A stretch of DNA of 33,454 nucleotides from Bacteroidia bacterium (GCA_030426475.1 JAUHYR010000025.1:1-33454); one strand, 5' to 3'. Shown: positions 7,628 through 15,976, counted from the first letter of the stretch. Numbers and translations: made by a program. The notes: generated from the letters alone by a model not told the origin.

Positions 7628-8306
7628 GTAAATCATTATACGTTGCTTTAATTTTATCAGGATGAATGCCTGATTGAAACATTTTAAAAGCAGTGTAATT
7701 AGCTTTTTGTACTCTCAGGTAGCTGTTGTTTTTATATTTTCTGGCAGATACAATAATATCTTTTTGAATAATTTTAAACTTTTGTTTCTCTTTAATTTTT
7801 TTGATAAGGTCGTATTCTTCCATTATGGTATAGTATTCATTATACATTCCAAGGTCAAAAAACAAATCTTTTGTAATAAACAAAGATTGGTCACCGCCTC
7901 TACATACTAAAAAAGGAAAGCGGGTCATAAAAGCATTAAGTTTTAATAATGTATTGCTTGAGTCGAACTGAAAACGATAACATCCTGCTTTATGTCCATT
8001 ATCTATTACATACTTTATATCTGAATAAAATGTTTTAGGAGGAAGCGTATCTGCATGTACAAAGTATAGGGTATCTCCTGTGGCTTTTTTTGCTCCGAAA
8101 TTCATTTGGGCAGCTCTCGACTGAACATTCGCACAAAAGAAATCTACTTTAAATGGTTGAGTAAGTTCTTTTGTTTTATCGGTACTACAGCCATCAACAA
8201 CGATAATTTCAATATTATCCTTTTGTTCAGATTGAGTTAATCTTTCTAACAACTGAGTAATATAATCTTCTTCGTTATAAGTAGGAATGATAACGGATAA
8301 CTTCAT
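7620..8306 (-). CDS. Family 2 glycosyltransferase, TIGR04283-like
   Basis: A soluble GT-A glycosyltransferase of 228 residues. It begins with MKLSVIIPTYNEEDYI, followed by the nucleotide-sugar site IEIIVVDGCSTDKT, the DXD-like FVHADT, the substrate loop CRGGDQSLF and IMEEYDLIKKI. The motifs SRAAQMNFGA, FVHADT and CRGGDQ are those I associate with TIGR04283, a family often found in arsenosugar or rSAM/selenodomain clusters. Only six bases separate it from the upstream DUF547 gene, a common companion of that family, so the two are probably co-transcribed. The radical SAM and methyltransferase partners are not in the window, and the sugar and acceptor are unknown. Confidence 0.88.
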   Translation of the reverse strand: MKLSVIIPTYNEEDYITQLLERLTQSEQKDNIEIIVVDGCSTDKTKELTQPFKVDFFCANVQSRAAQMNFGAKKATGDTLYFVHADTLPPKTFYSDIKYVIDNGHKAGCYRFQFDSSNTLLKLNAFMTRFPFLVCRGGDQSLFITKDLFFDLGMYNEYYTIMEEYDLIKKIKEKQKFKIIQKDIIVSARKYKNNSYLRVQKANYTAFKMFQSGIHPDKIKATYNDLLD

Positions 8307-8312
8307 GAACTC

Positions 8313-9050
8313 TTACTCATTTAATCCCCAGTCGTAATCTAAGTATTCAATTTTTGCTTTCTCATCTATTTTAACAGGAGAATACTGGTTAATGTATTGG
8401 ATAAGAGTCATGTCTTTAGATTTAAAATCCATTCCATACCAGTCAAATATTTTAGAAAGTTTTGGGTTGGTTTTATCTACTTTATTTCTGAATGGGTCTT
8501 TTAAGAAATTTTCTGCCTGGTCTTTGAGTTGAGCATCAAGTTTGTTTCCAACATAGGCTTCATTTCTTAAGATTGGGCATGATTTGGAGGCACAAACCAA
8601 TGCAAAATGAACTCTGGCATCTTTATATTGTTTTCTAAGTTTACCGTGTTCAATATTATTTAAGTCCATTTCTTCACCGTCAATAGTAATGAACTTTATA
8701 TCCCAAGTGCTATTTACAAAAGGTATTTTTCCGCCAATTTCTTTAATACTTTTTACAGGATAGTTGTCACAAATTAATCTTACCGTATAAGCATTGTAGG
8801 CATTAATCCAATAGGCCATGGTCTCATTTTTTTTCCAATCGTTTTTTGGCGGATTTTTTTCTAATTTTCTTAAATAAGTATTTAGTTTTTCAGAGTCTTT
8901 GATAAATCCTTTATAGTTTACTTTTCCTGATGGAGTTACATGTTTTTTTAATAATTCACTCCATTCCTTATGCAAGTCGGTAGGAGGGGATTGAACAAAA
9001 GAAAACAAGACTATTGTTGAAAGTAAAATAGCGGCAAGTAATTTTTTCAT
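8313..9050 (-). CDS. Exported DUF547 protein
   Basis: A 245-residue protein with an N-terminal signal peptide (hydrophobic residues 5-18, cleavage near FVQS). It has DUF547 landmarks: ETMAYWINAYNAYTVRLI, VNSTWDIKFI, LNNIEHGKLR, RVHFALVCASKSCPIL and FLKDPFRN, ending with IFDWYGMDF and LDYDWGLNE. The conserved Cys in VCAS and the Cys in KSCP, with the HFALVCAS histidine, look like a thiol-type active site, but the biochemical function of DUF547 is unknown to me. It precedes the glycosyltransferase by six bases. I see no clear promoter in the 100 bp upstream. Confidence 0.85.
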   Translation of the reverse strand: MKKLLAAILLSTIVLFSFVQSPPTDLHKEWSELLKKHVTPSGKVNYKGFIKDSEKLNTYLRKLEKNPPKNDWKKNETMAYWINAYNAYTVRLICDNYPVKSIKEIGGKIPFVNSTWDIKFITIDGEEMDLNNIEHGKLRKQYKDARVHFALVCASKSCPILRNEAYVGNKLDAQLKDQAENFLKDPFRNKVDKTNPKLSKIFDWYGMDFKSKDMTLIQYINQYSPVKIDEKAKIEYLDYDWGLNE

Positions 9051-9068
9051 GATGTTATGTTTTTATTT

Positions 9069-9102
9069 AAAAGAAAAAATGCTTTGATTTCTCTCAGCAT
9101 TT
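9069..9102 (-). terminator. Rho-independent terminator after sucC and its small gene
   Basis: Minus strand: AAATGCT, a 12-base loop, AGCATTT, then TTTCTTTT. The stem is 7 bp with a good T tract, 53 bp after the small open frame that follows sucC. Confidence 0.6.
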
Positions 9103-9130
9103 AATCCTATAATGTTAAAACAATAAACGT

Positions 9131-9148
9131 TCCAAAAAGAATTTTGGA
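9131..9148. other. Compact hairpin between the sucC small gene and the terminator
   Basis: TCCAAAA and TTTTGGA form a perfect 7 bp stem with loop AGAA. It lacks a T tract on either strand, so it is more likely an mRNA 3'-end structure than a terminator. Confidence 0.35.
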
Positions 9149-9154
9149 TTTGAA

Positions 9155-9238
9155 CTACTGTTTTTTGTTTGTCTTTAAATAATAAACAATTACTCCTACT
9201 AGAGCTCCCACAAGTGCTCCTATAATTATAATTCTCAT
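9155..9238 (-). CDS. Predicted 27-residue single-span membrane peptide behind sucC
   Basis: A short frame starts with ATG at 9238, four bases after the sucC stop codon, and ends in TAG at 9157-9155. The peptide opens with MRIIIIGALVGALVGVIV, one hydrophobic span of about 19 residues carrying a GxxxGxxxG glycine zipper, then YYLKTNKKQ, a positively charged tail that would stay in the cytoplasm. The spacing implies co-transcription and translational coupling with sucC, and a terminator follows. Such small hydrophobic proteins are easily missed. A chance frame is possible, but the membrane span, charged tail and tight spacing together argue for a real gene. Confidence 0.6.
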   Translation of the reverse strand: MRIIIIGALVGALVGVIVYYLKTNKKQ

Positions 9239-9242
9239 AAAC

Positions 9243-10433
9243 CTATGCTAAAACTTCTTTTACTCTGTCAGCCGCTTCTTGTAACAATACCGCTGAGTGA
9301 ACCTGTAAGCCGCTATTGTCAATTAGTTCTTTTGCTTCTTCGGCATTTGTTCCTTGTAAACGAACGATAATAGGAACGTTTATTTCTCCAATGTTTTTAT
9401 AAGCATCTACCACTCCTTGTGCCACTCTGTCACATCTTACAATACCACCAAAAATATTAACCAATATAGCTTTTACATTCGGGTCTTTTAAAATTATCCT
9501 AAATGCCGTTTCTACTCTTTTAGCATCTGCGGTACCACCAACATCTAGAAAGTTAGCCGGGTCACCACCCGAAAGTTTAATGATATCCATGGTAGCCATA
9601 GCTAATCCGGCACCGTTTACCATACAGCCAACGTTTCCATCTAGTTTTACATAGCTTAATCCTGCCTCACCTGCTTCAACTTCCGTAGGGTCTTCTTCAT
9701 GAATATCTCTTAATGCAGCTAAATCTTTATGACGGAATAAGGCATTGTCATCTAAGTTAACTTTAGAGTCAACGGCAATTATCTTGTTGTCAGATGTTTT
9801 TAATACAGGATTAATTTCAAATAATGACGAATCAGTTCCTTCATAAGCTTTATATAAAGCGAAAACAAACTTTACCATTTGTTTGAAAGCATCACCGCTT
9901 AATCCTAAATTGTAAGCAATTTTACGAGCCTGAAAAGCTTGTAAGCCAACACTTGGATCTATCTCTTCTTTAAAAATTAAATGCGGAGTATCATGAGCAA
10001 CTGTTTCAATATCCATACCGCCTTCGGTAGAATACATAATGATGTTTTTGCCTGTAGAACGGTTTAATAAAACACTCATGTAAAATTCAGAAGTTTCACT
10101 TTCTCCCGGATAATAAACGTCTTGTGCTATCAATACTTTTCTAACTAGCTTTCCTTCCGGTCCGGTTTGAGGAGTTACCAGTTGCATACCTAGTATTTTG
10201 CCAGATATTTCTTTTACCTCATCTAACGATTTAGCCAGTTTTACACCACCGCCTTTTCCTCTTCCTCCGGCATGTATTTGGGCTTTAATTACCCACCATT
10301 GCGTTCCGGTTTGTTCTGTTAACTTTTTTGCAGCTTCTACCGCTTGTTCAGGGGTGTCTGCTACAATTCCTTCCTGAATGGCAACGCCATAACCTTTTAA
10401 AACTTCTTTCGCTTGATATTCGTGAATATTCAT
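9243..10433 (-). CDS. sucC: Succinate-CoA ligase (ADP-forming) beta subunit
   Basis: The beta subunit, with SucD, converts succinyl-CoA to succinate with ADP phosphorylation in the TCA cycle. The 396-residue protein is full length: [17 protein letters not shown] start, the ATP-grasp region with [22 protein letters not shown] (metal-binding loop), [27 protein letters not shown] and [11 protein letters not shown]. sucD is not adjacent, as is common in Bacteroidota. It has a strong promoter, an unannotated small gene directly behind it, and a terminator after that. Confidence 0.97.
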   Translation of the reverse strand: MNIHEYQAKEVLKGYGVAIQEGIVADTPEQAVEAAKKLTEQTGTQWWVIKAQIHAGGRGKGGGVKLAKSLDEVKEISGKILGMQLVTPQTGPEGKLVRKVLIAQDVYYPGESETSEFYMSVLLNRSTGKNIIMYSTEGGMDIETVAHDTPHLIFKEEIDPSVGLQAFQARKIAYNLGLSGDAFKQMVKFVFALYKAYEGTDSSLFEINPVLKTSDNKIIAVDSKVNLDDNALFRHKDLAALRDIHEEDPTEVEAGEAGLSYVKLDGNVGCMVNGAGLAMATMDIIKLSGGDPANFLDVGGTADAKRVETAFRIILKDPNVKAILVNIFGGIVRCDRVAQGVVDAYKNIGEINVPIIVRLQGTNAEEAKELIDNSGLQVHSAVLLQEAADRVKEVLA

Positions 10434-10453
10434 GTGTAAATTTTTAGTGGAAC

Positions 10454-10485
10454 CAAATGTATATTTTTATGATAGGAATGCCAAA
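10454..10485 (-). promoter_or_regulatory. Promoter of sucC
   Basis: Minus strand: TTTTTGG with TTTG at 10485-10482, 20 bp, TACATTTG at 10461-10454, ending 20 bp before the ATG. It faces away from the lolD promoter; the two -33 elements are about 30 bp apart. Confidence 0.75.
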
Positions 10486-10513
10486 AATTATTTTTAACAG
10501 AATAACAATTTGG

Positions 10514-10542
10514 TTTGAACTCTTCACTTTTTTATACATTTA
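10514..10542 (+). promoter_or_regulatory. Promoter of lolD, almost touching a GTG start
   Basis: TTTG at 10514-10517, 17 bp, TACATTTA at 10535-10542, then CGCT and the GTG start codon. Its position rules out the upstream ATG at 10457 as the normal start. Confidence 0.55.
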
Positions 10543-10546
10543 CGCT

Positions 10547-11197
10547 GTGCTAAAAGCAGAAAACATAAAGAAATCTTATCATGGACTAGATGTTCTGAAA
10601 GGTGTTACGCTTCATGCGAAAAAGGGAGAGATAATATCTATTGTAGGTGCTTCGGGAGCAGGAAAAACTACTTTATTGCAAATATTAGGAACTTTAGAAA
10701 AGCCTGATAGTGGCTCATTATTAATTAATGATACAGATGTTATTAGTTTAAAAGGTAAAAAAATTGCTGCTTTTAGAAACAAGCACATTGGTTTTATCTT
10801 TCAGTTTCATCAATTATTACCTGAATTTACCGCACTTGAAAATATTGCCATATCTGCTATGATAGGTGGAGTATCTAAAAAAGAAGCAGAAGCAAAAGCA
10901 ATGGTTTTACTTCAGGAATTGGGCTTGGAGAAAAGGGCTTCGCACAAGCCGAATGAATTAAGTGGCGGTGAGCAGCAAAGAGTGGCAGTAGCCAGAGCGC
11001 TAATGAATGACCCTGATGTGATTTTAGCTGACGAGCCTTCCGGTAACTTAGATTCTAATACGGCAAAAGAACTGCATGAACAATTTTTTAAACTAAGAGA
11101 AAAGCATCAACAAACGTTTATTATTGTTACTCATAATAACGAACTAGCAAACATGGCTGATAGAAAGCTGACTATATCAGACGGAAAAATTCTTTAA
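10547..11197 (+). CDS. lolD: LolD-like ABC transporter ATP-binding protein
   Basis: ATPase of the MacB/LolD type, which typically powers extraction of lipoproteins from the inner membrane or a related export step. Motifs: Walker [15 protein letters not shown]-loop [18 protein letters not shown] (the [12 protein letters not shown] form is LolD-like), signature [15 protein letters not shown], Walker [13 protein letters not shown], and the switch histidine in VTHN. I place the start at GTG 10547 ([12 protein letters not shown]..., 216 residues) because an in-frame ATG 90 bp upstream would add a non-homologous hydrophobic leader and would lie upstream of the promoter. No permease gene is adjacent, so its LolC/E partner is elsewhere. 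Confidence 0.88.
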   Translation: MLKAENIKKSYHGLDVLKGVTLHAKKGEIISIVGASGAGKTTLLQILGTLEKPDSGSLLINDTDVISLKGKKIAAFRNKHIGFIFQFHQLLPEFTALENIAISAMIGGVSKKEAEAKAMVLLQELGLEKRASHKPNELSGGEQQRVAVARALMNDPDVILADEPSGNLDSNTAKELHEQFFKLREKHQQTFIIVTHNNELANMADRKLTISDGKIL

Positions 11198-11202
11198 CTT
11201 TA
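11195..11202 (+). promoter_or_regulatory. Candidate -7 element of the T9SS cargo gene
   Basis: TAACTTTA overlaps the lolD stop codon and ends 19 bp before the ATG at 11222, the spacing seen at five other genes here. No TTG is visible at the expected distance, so readthrough from lolD is an alternative. Confidence 0.4.
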
Positions 11203-11221
11203 CCTCTTTAAAATTCTAAAC

Positions 11222-12304
11222 ATGAGATATTTATTACCACTTTTTTGTTTTTTAGTGATTGGTGTTAATGCACAAATTACCATAGATAATACCGATATGC
11301 CTTCCGTTAATGATACTTTTAGATATAGTATCGACAATAGTCTTTCAGGAATAAACCCTTCTGCTACCGGAACTAATTTTACCTGGAATTTTTCTTCATT
11401 AGCCGCTGAACAACAACGACTAGATGAATACGTTCCTGTTTCTTCAACTCCTTTTGCTTATCAGTTTTATTTTAACAATAACTTTTCTTATCCAAACCAT
11501 AAGGCTGACTATGCTGTAAAGGGAAGAGATGTTTCGGCCGGAGTTATTAATGTAAAGGATGTTTACAATTACTATAAAAATTCTTCTGCTGAATATAGCT
11601 GGGTGGGCTATGGTGCTGAAGTTAACTCTGTTCCTACTTCTTCTCGTAATGTGCCTGTAGATATAAACTATACCTTTCCCTTAAACTATGGAAATACCTT
11701 ATATAACTATGCCGAAAACGGAGAAAATATTCCCGGTATAGGATATTATGGTCAAAAAATAAATAGATATGATACTGCCGATGGCTGGGGAAGTTTAACT
11801 ACTCCATTTGGTACTTTTAGTACACTAAGAGTAAAATCTACGCAATACATAACAGATACGGTTTATAGCAGTCAGTTTAATGCAGGGTTTCAATTTCCGA
11901 GACCGGCACAGATTCAATACAAGTGGTTGGCAAAAGGAGAGGGAGTTCCATTGCTAATATTTACTGAAGTAGCAGGTCAATTAACTTGTGAGTATAGAGA
12001 TACCTATCGAGCAGTTCCGGGAGTGGGTGTAAAAGAATATACTCCAATTTCTGAAGTGTCTGTTTATCCTAATCCCTCAGTTAATAAAGCGTTGTACGTT
12101 AATATAGATAGTGAAACCAGAGAGGAAATAGAAATTAAAATACTAGATTTTAGCGGAAAACTAATAGTTGGTGAAAGAGTCTCTTTAGAAAAAGGAAGAA
12201 ATACCACTCAGTTAAATATAGAACAATTAGCTTCCGGTGTTTATTTTGTTCAACTGCTAAATAATAAGGCTGTTTTTGTAACTGAAAAAGTAGTAGTAGA
12301 GTAA
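11222..12304 (+). CDS. T9SS type A sorting domain-containing secreted protein
   Basis: A 360-residue exported protein. Residues 1-18 are a signal peptide (GVNAQ). The body (about 20-270) is rich in Tyr, Asn, Ser and Thr and beta-strand-like, without a motif I recognise. The last 85 residues form a type A sorting domain for the type IX secretion system: VSVYPNPSVNKALYVNI, IKILDFSGKLI, QLASGVYFVQLLNN, ending VTEKVVVE. It should be translocated across the outer membrane and either released or attached to the cell surface. It follows lolD by 24 bp, and its stop codon directly abuts that of the convergent M23 gene. Confidence 0.85.
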   Translation: MRYLLPLFCFLVIGVNAQITIDNTDMPSVNDTFRYSIDNSLSGINPSATGTNFTWNFSSLAAEQQRLDEYVPVSSTPFAYQFYFNNNFSYPNHKADYAVKGRDVSAGVINVKDVYNYYKNSSAEYSWVGYGAEVNSVPTSSRNVPVDINYTFPLNYGNTLYNYAENGENIPGIGYYGQKINRYDTADGWGSLTTPFGTFSTLRVKSTQYITDTVYSSQFNAGFQFPRPAQIQYKWLAKGEGVPLLIFTEVAGQLTCEYRDTYRAVPGVGVKEYTPISEVSVYPNPSVNKALYVNIDSETREEIEIKILDFSGKLIVGERVSLEKGRNTTQLNIEQLASGVYFVQLLNNKAVFVTEKVVVE

Positions 12305-13996
12305 CTACCTGTTGAATTTTCCTTGCCAGATAGCGGTGTTTCCCACTGCATCCTCAATTTGAATGGTATAGCTGTGCTCTCCGCTGGCTAAATCGTCTTC
12401 AAAATAGTGTATATACCATGCTTTTGATGGATTATATTCTGTTAGTACCCATTTACCGTCAATAAATGAGTTGTATTTGAGTATGCCGCTAAGGTTGTCG
12501 GTTGCCTTAATAATAATACCTGAGTTTTTACTCATCCATTTACCATCAAAAATATTTACGGGTTCTATAACCGGAGCAACTGTATCTAGCATTAGTGCAA
12601 AATCTCCAAAGTCTTTTGTTTTTGCGGTAAACGTATTATTTTCCCATTCACCTTTCAAAGCATAATATTTTCCGTTGTCGCTGTATCTTGCCATAACAGT
12701 CTTTGGTTTTAAATTATCAGGAATGTTTTTATCTATTCCTATGTAAATGTACGATTGAAGAGGAGTAGTCTCTGAATGTACCTGATAAACTTCAGAAACA
12801 TTATTAGAATTAGCGGCCTTTTTTATCACATCTATTGGTGTTCTGCAATACAAAACTGAGTCGGGAATATGAACATGAATTCCATCTTTGTGAATATCAT
12901 TTTCTTTTAGACATTCTAAAGCTTCTTTTGGTTGAGGTAATATTTCAGTCATTGGTTTTGCAATTACGCTAAACTCAAGAGTAGATTGATTGCCATGAAA
13001 ATCCTTTACAATGTATTTGACCTTGTATTCTCCTTCCTTAGTGAAATTATAATAGCCGTCATTTTGAATATTTGAATAAGTGGGAAGTTTATTATTGGGA
13101 TGAATATGGCTACATTGAATCCGGTCTTTTGTCTTTTTGTAATATTCATAATCAATATGTGCATTAATATTTCTGGAACGATGAAACGGGACTTTCTCCA
13201 CTTCATGATGATATATTTTTTCATCATTCACCAATAAGTCTATACTATAAACCCCATTTCTGTTGTGAGCACCGTTTAGCTGGTCGTCCGTTTCTATTCC
13301 AAAACTCACATTTCCCCAGACTTCAATAGGAGCATCATACTTTCTTTTATATGCTCCATTGCTTCCGGTAATATCTACTTTATATCGGTCAAATTTATTG
13401 TTAACGCCATATTCGGTTGAAAAGACCATCGCCTGATTGATTCTGGGTTGGATGTTATCTTCTACCTTAAATCCAAAAAATAAAGGATTAATGGGAACTT
13501 CGGTTTTCGTTTCTCTTATTTCAAAGTGTAGGTGAGGGGCAGACGAACTTCCGCTATTTCCGGAGTAAGCCACAATATCTCCTTTCTTTACTCTAAATAA
13601 ATTAGAATCAGGTCTTAATTCTATTTCCCAGGTTTGTTTTTCATATTGCATTTTCTTTACATAGTCTGCAATTGGTTTTGAGTAGTTTTTTAAATGCGCA
13701 TAAACAGTAGTGTACCCATTAGGGTGATCAATATAAAGTGCGTAGCCATATCCCCAGGGTGAAACATTAATTCTGCTTACATAACCGTCTGCACAAGCAT
13801 AAATGTTTTTTCCTTCAACCCCCATGGTTTTAATATCTAAGCCTGTATGAAAATGATTAGGTCTTAACTCTCCAAAAGTTCCCGCTAAAAGGATAGGGAA
13901 ATCTATCGGTGAACGAAAAATATCTTGTGGGTATTTAAATTGAGAAAATGAATTTAATCCTATTAAAACTCCTATAACAGTCAACACTTTTTTCAT
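12305..13996 (-). CDS. Exported M23 (LytM) peptidase
   Basis: A zinc metallopeptidase predicted to cut peptidoglycan cross-links. The 563-residue protein has a signal peptide (cleavage near SFSQ, residue 19) and, unusually, the catalytic domain first: HFHTGLD gives zinc ligands His50 and Asp54, then YAHL (His101) and HLHFE (His155, His157), so the site is intact. About 380 residues of beta-rich C-terminal region follow, including immunoglobulin-like stretches (PVIEPVNIFDGKW, GEHSYTIQIEDAVGN). This arrangement is common for Bacteroidota M23 proteins, and the tail may bind cell wall or partners. A -7 element ends only 5 bp before the ATG. Confidence 0.92.
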   Translation of the reverse strand: MKKVLTVIGVLIGLNSFSQFKYPQDIFRSPIDFPILLAGTFGELRPNHFHTGLDIKTMGVEGKNIYACADGYVSRINVSPWGYGYALYIDHPNGYTTVYAHLKNYSKPIADYVKKMQYEKQTWEIELRPDSNLFRVKKGDIVAYSGNSGSSSAPHLHFEIRETKTEVPINPLFFGFKVEDNIQPRINQAMVFSTEYGVNNKFDRYKVDITGSNGAYKRKYDAPIEVWGNVSFGIETDDQLNGAHNRNGVYSIDLLVNDEKIYHHEVEKVPFHRSRNINAHIDYEYYKKTKDRIQCSHIHPNNKLPTYSNIQNDGYYNFTKEGEYKVKYIVKDFHGNQSTLEFSVIAKPMTEILPQPKEALECLKENDIHKDGIHVHIPDSVLYCRTPIDVIKKAANSNNVSEVYQVHSETTPLQSYIYIGIDKNIPDNLKPKTVMARYSDNGKYYALKGEWENNTFTAKTKDFGDFALMLDTVAPVIEPVNIFDGKWMSKNSGIIIKATDNLSGILKYNSFIDGKWVLTEYNPSKAWYIHYFEDDLASGEHSYTIQIEDAVGNTAIWQGKFNR

Positions 13997-14001
13997 GACT
14001 G

Positions 14002-14009
14002 CAAAACTA
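14002..14009 (-). promoter_or_regulatory. -7 element of the M23 peptidase gene, next to the ATG
   Basis: Minus strand TAGTTTTG, five bases, then the ATG at 13996. The -7 match is exact, but no -33 TTG lies at the usual distance. A nearly leaderless mRNA is implied. Confidence 0.4.
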
Positions 14010-14061
14010 AAGCGAATACAATGCCATTTTTAAGGAGAGAAATTCAATTATTAAAATAGGC

Positions 14062-14095
14062 TTGTTGAAAGCTGTTTATTGTTTACTTACTTTTG
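14062..14095 (+). promoter_or_regulatory. Promoter of the 296-residue lipoprotein gene
   Basis: TTGTTG at 14062-14067, 20 bp, TACTTTTG at 14088-14095, ending 19 bp before the ATG at 14115. The upstream in-frame ATG at 14079 lies within this promoter and would not be transcribed. Confidence 0.7.
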
Positions 14096-14114
14096 TACCA
14101 AAGAAATTAAATCC

Positions 14115-15005
14115 ATGAAGCGTATGTTCTTAGTTATTTCAGTTTTATTTAGTGTCATCTCTTGTACTAGCCCTATGGCAGAAAAAAAAGAGACTAATGG
14201 AGTGACCGAAGAGCAAAAGCAGTACTGGTATAATAATGAAGCGGAAATTTCTAGCTATCAATTGACTCAGGCAAGATATGGTGAGTTAAGAGAAGGAAAA
14301 GCTGTTTTGGTATTTGTAACGGAACCTTTTTCCTTAAAATCTAATACCAAGTCAGACAATCCAACACAAGAAGATGTTTCTGTTTTAAAATTAAACTACA
14401 CCAAAAAATTTAATACGGGTATTTATCCCTACAGCATGATGAATAGTACTTTTTTCCCTTTTGAAAACGGACAACATTCTTTAAAGGTGAGCTCTTCATC
14501 ACAAGAGTGGTGTGGGCATACCTACATGGAATTAGTGAATAAAGATAAATTTGAGATAGAGATAAATTCATACTTTGAAGGAGAAACTGCTGAGGTGACT
14601 CTAGATAAAACTCTATTAGAAGATGATATCTATAGCATGATTCGTTTGCAGCCGGAGGATTTACCTCAGGGCAAACAAAAAGTTATTCCGTCCTTCTTTT
14701 ATCTACGACTATTGCACAAAGAACTAAAAGCTTACGAGTGTAATGTAAGCCATTCGAAAGTAAACGATTCACTTTTAACAATTACACTTAACTATCCTGA
14801 ATTAGAAAGAAGTTTATCTATTTCATATCAGGCCAATTTCCCTTATAAAATAATAAGCTGGCAAGAAGAATATTATAGTGGTTGGGGAGAGGGAAGAAAA
14901 AAACTAACCACTAAAGCAACACTACTAAAAACTATTAAAATAGATTATTGGAATAAGAACAGTAATGCAGATGCTTACTATCGAAACACCCTCAAACTAG
15001 ATTAA
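14115..15005 (+). CDS. Lipoprotein of unknown function (sometimes mislabelled septum formation inhibitor Maf)
   Basis: A 296-residue predicted lipoprotein: MKRMFLVISVLFSVISC with lipobox VISC (Cys17). The mature part carries YWYNNEAEISSYQLTQARYG, a run of beta-strand-like segments, NTGIYPYSMMNSTFFP, SSSQEWCGHTYMEL and YFEGETAEV. I remember this combination from Bacteroidota proteins sometimes annotated as Maf septum inhibitors, but it does not look like the cytosolic Maf nucleotide pyrophosphatase, so that name should not be carried over. The start is set by the lipobox and by a promoter ending at 14095. Its stop codon lies two bases from that of the next, convergent gene. Confidence 0.75.
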   Translation: MKRMFLVISVLFSVISCTSPMAEKKETNGVTEEQKQYWYNNEAEISSYQLTQARYGELREGKAVLVFVTEPFSLKSNTKSDNPTQEDVSVLKLNYTKKFNTGIYPYSMMNSTFFPFENGQHSLKVSSSSQEWCGHTYMELVNKDKFEIEINSYFEGETAEVTLDKTLLEDDIYSMIRLQPEDLPQGKQKVIPSFFYLRLLHKELKAYECNVSHSKVNDSLLTITLNYPELERSLSISYQANFPYKIISWQEEYYSGWGEGRKKLTTKATLLKTIKIDYWNKNSNADAYYRNTLKLD

Positions 15006-15025
15006 GCTTAGTAATTAAAGTCTAG
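14997..15025. terminator. Weak hairpin over a convergent gene junction
   Basis: CTAGA (14997-15001) and TCTAG (15021-15025) flank both stop codons, which lie in the palindrome TAAGCTTA (15003-15010). On the plus strand the stem is followed by CTTTATCTTTTTT. The five-base stem and 19-base loop make this only a possible terminator. Confidence 0.28.
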
Positions 15026-15976
15026 CTTTATCTTTTTTCCTTTTTCGTTGTAAATCTTTTTGTCAATCGTTACTCCGTCATTAAATTTAGACTCTTCTGC
15101 TACTTTTCCGTTAGGGTGATATTTTATGTAGTCTCCATGTCTGTTATGGGTATAACCTATAGCATGATACTTCTCTTTTAACTGTCCGGTTGGGTAATAG
15201 GTAGTAACATCAAAAGTAGCTTGATAAGTAACGGTATCTGTTTTTTGAACAGAAATTTCAGCCACTTGCCCGTTAAAGAAATAAGAAGTTTGTGTTAAAG
15301 TAGCTTGTTCGTAGTAAGAACGATAATAGCCGTTTGGATTATCTTCTGGAAAAAAGCCTTCAGTAGAAATAAGTCTGCCTTTTACAAAGTTGGTTCTGGA
15401 AGAAAGTCTTCCGTCTCTGTAGTAAGACATAGACTGGTAGTCCTCAGGAGGAAAACCATTCTCAAAAGGACGTGAACTCATTATGTTTCCATTGTCATAC
15501 AACACCACCATTGTTCCTGTAAAGGGAACCCCATCATATAAATGTTGCCCACTTTTATTCGTAATTAGTTGGTCCATAGTAACTACCGTTGGAGCTTTTT
15601 TTTCCTTAAATACTTCAGCACCATAATTATTTACAAAGTCAGCTAAAGTCATGTTACCACTGCATGAATTAGTCGAATTATCAGCAGCAAATACTAGGTA
15701 AGAAGTTCCTTTCTCAAAATTATAACCACAGGCAGCAGAGCTTACTCTGGTAGTAATAACTACTTCTTCAGAAAAATCTCCTTTAAATGTTTTAAGCACT
15801 TTAAAAGTTACCGAATAGTTTGTCTTTTCCTTATCCATAGTTACTTTTAATACCTTTCCAGTAAATGCAGTTTGACTAAGCGATAAAGCCTCACTGGGGC
15901 TAAGCTGTTTGCATTTGCATGCTAGCACGGATAACTGAATTATACAAGCAACAATTAATAAACCTATTCTCTTCAT
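15008..15976 (-). CDS. Exported protein with TIMP-like N-terminal domain and YwqK-type repeats
   Basis: A 322-residue protein in two parts. After a signal peptide (residues 1-19) the mature chain begins Cys-Lys-Cys. About 100 residues follow with the pattern of a TIMP/NTR OB-fold domain: TAFTGKVLKV, YSVTFKVLKTFKGD, SSAACGYNFEKGTSYLVFA, and a late Cys in NSCSGN. From residue about 145 come YwqK/MORN-like repeats (LYDNGNIMSSRPFENG, YYRDGRLSSRTNFVKG, YYPTGQLKEKY, YHPNGKVAEESKFNDG). A VLAC lipobox is conceivable but weak. Protease inhibition is known for animal TIMPs, not shown for this type. It is monocistronic. Confidence 0.75.
   Translation of the reverse strand: MKRIGLLIVACIIQLSVLACKCKQLSPSEALSLSQTAFTGKVLKVTMDKEKTNYSVTFKVLKTFKGDFSEEVVITTRVSSAACGYNFEKGTSYLVFAADNSTNSCSGNMTLADFVNNYGAEVFKEKKAPTVVTMDQLITNKSGQHLYDGVPFTGTMVVLYDNGNIMSSRPFENGFPPEDYQSMSYYRDGRLSSRTNFVKGRLISTEGFFPEDNPNGYYRSYYEQATLTQTSYFFNGQVAEISVQKTDTVTYQATFDVTTYYPTGQLKEKYHAIGYTHNRHGDYIKYHPNGKVAEESKFNDGVTIDKKIYNEKGKKIKLDFNY

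Noticed and set aside
10457-10546. N-terminal extension of lolD from ATG 10457
   Set aside because: It overlaps the sucC promoter, lies upstream of the lolD promoter and adds residues foreign to the family.
14079-14114. Upstream start of the 296-residue lipoprotein
   Set aside because: The extra residues come before a normal lipoprotein signal peptide, and the codons overlap the promoter.
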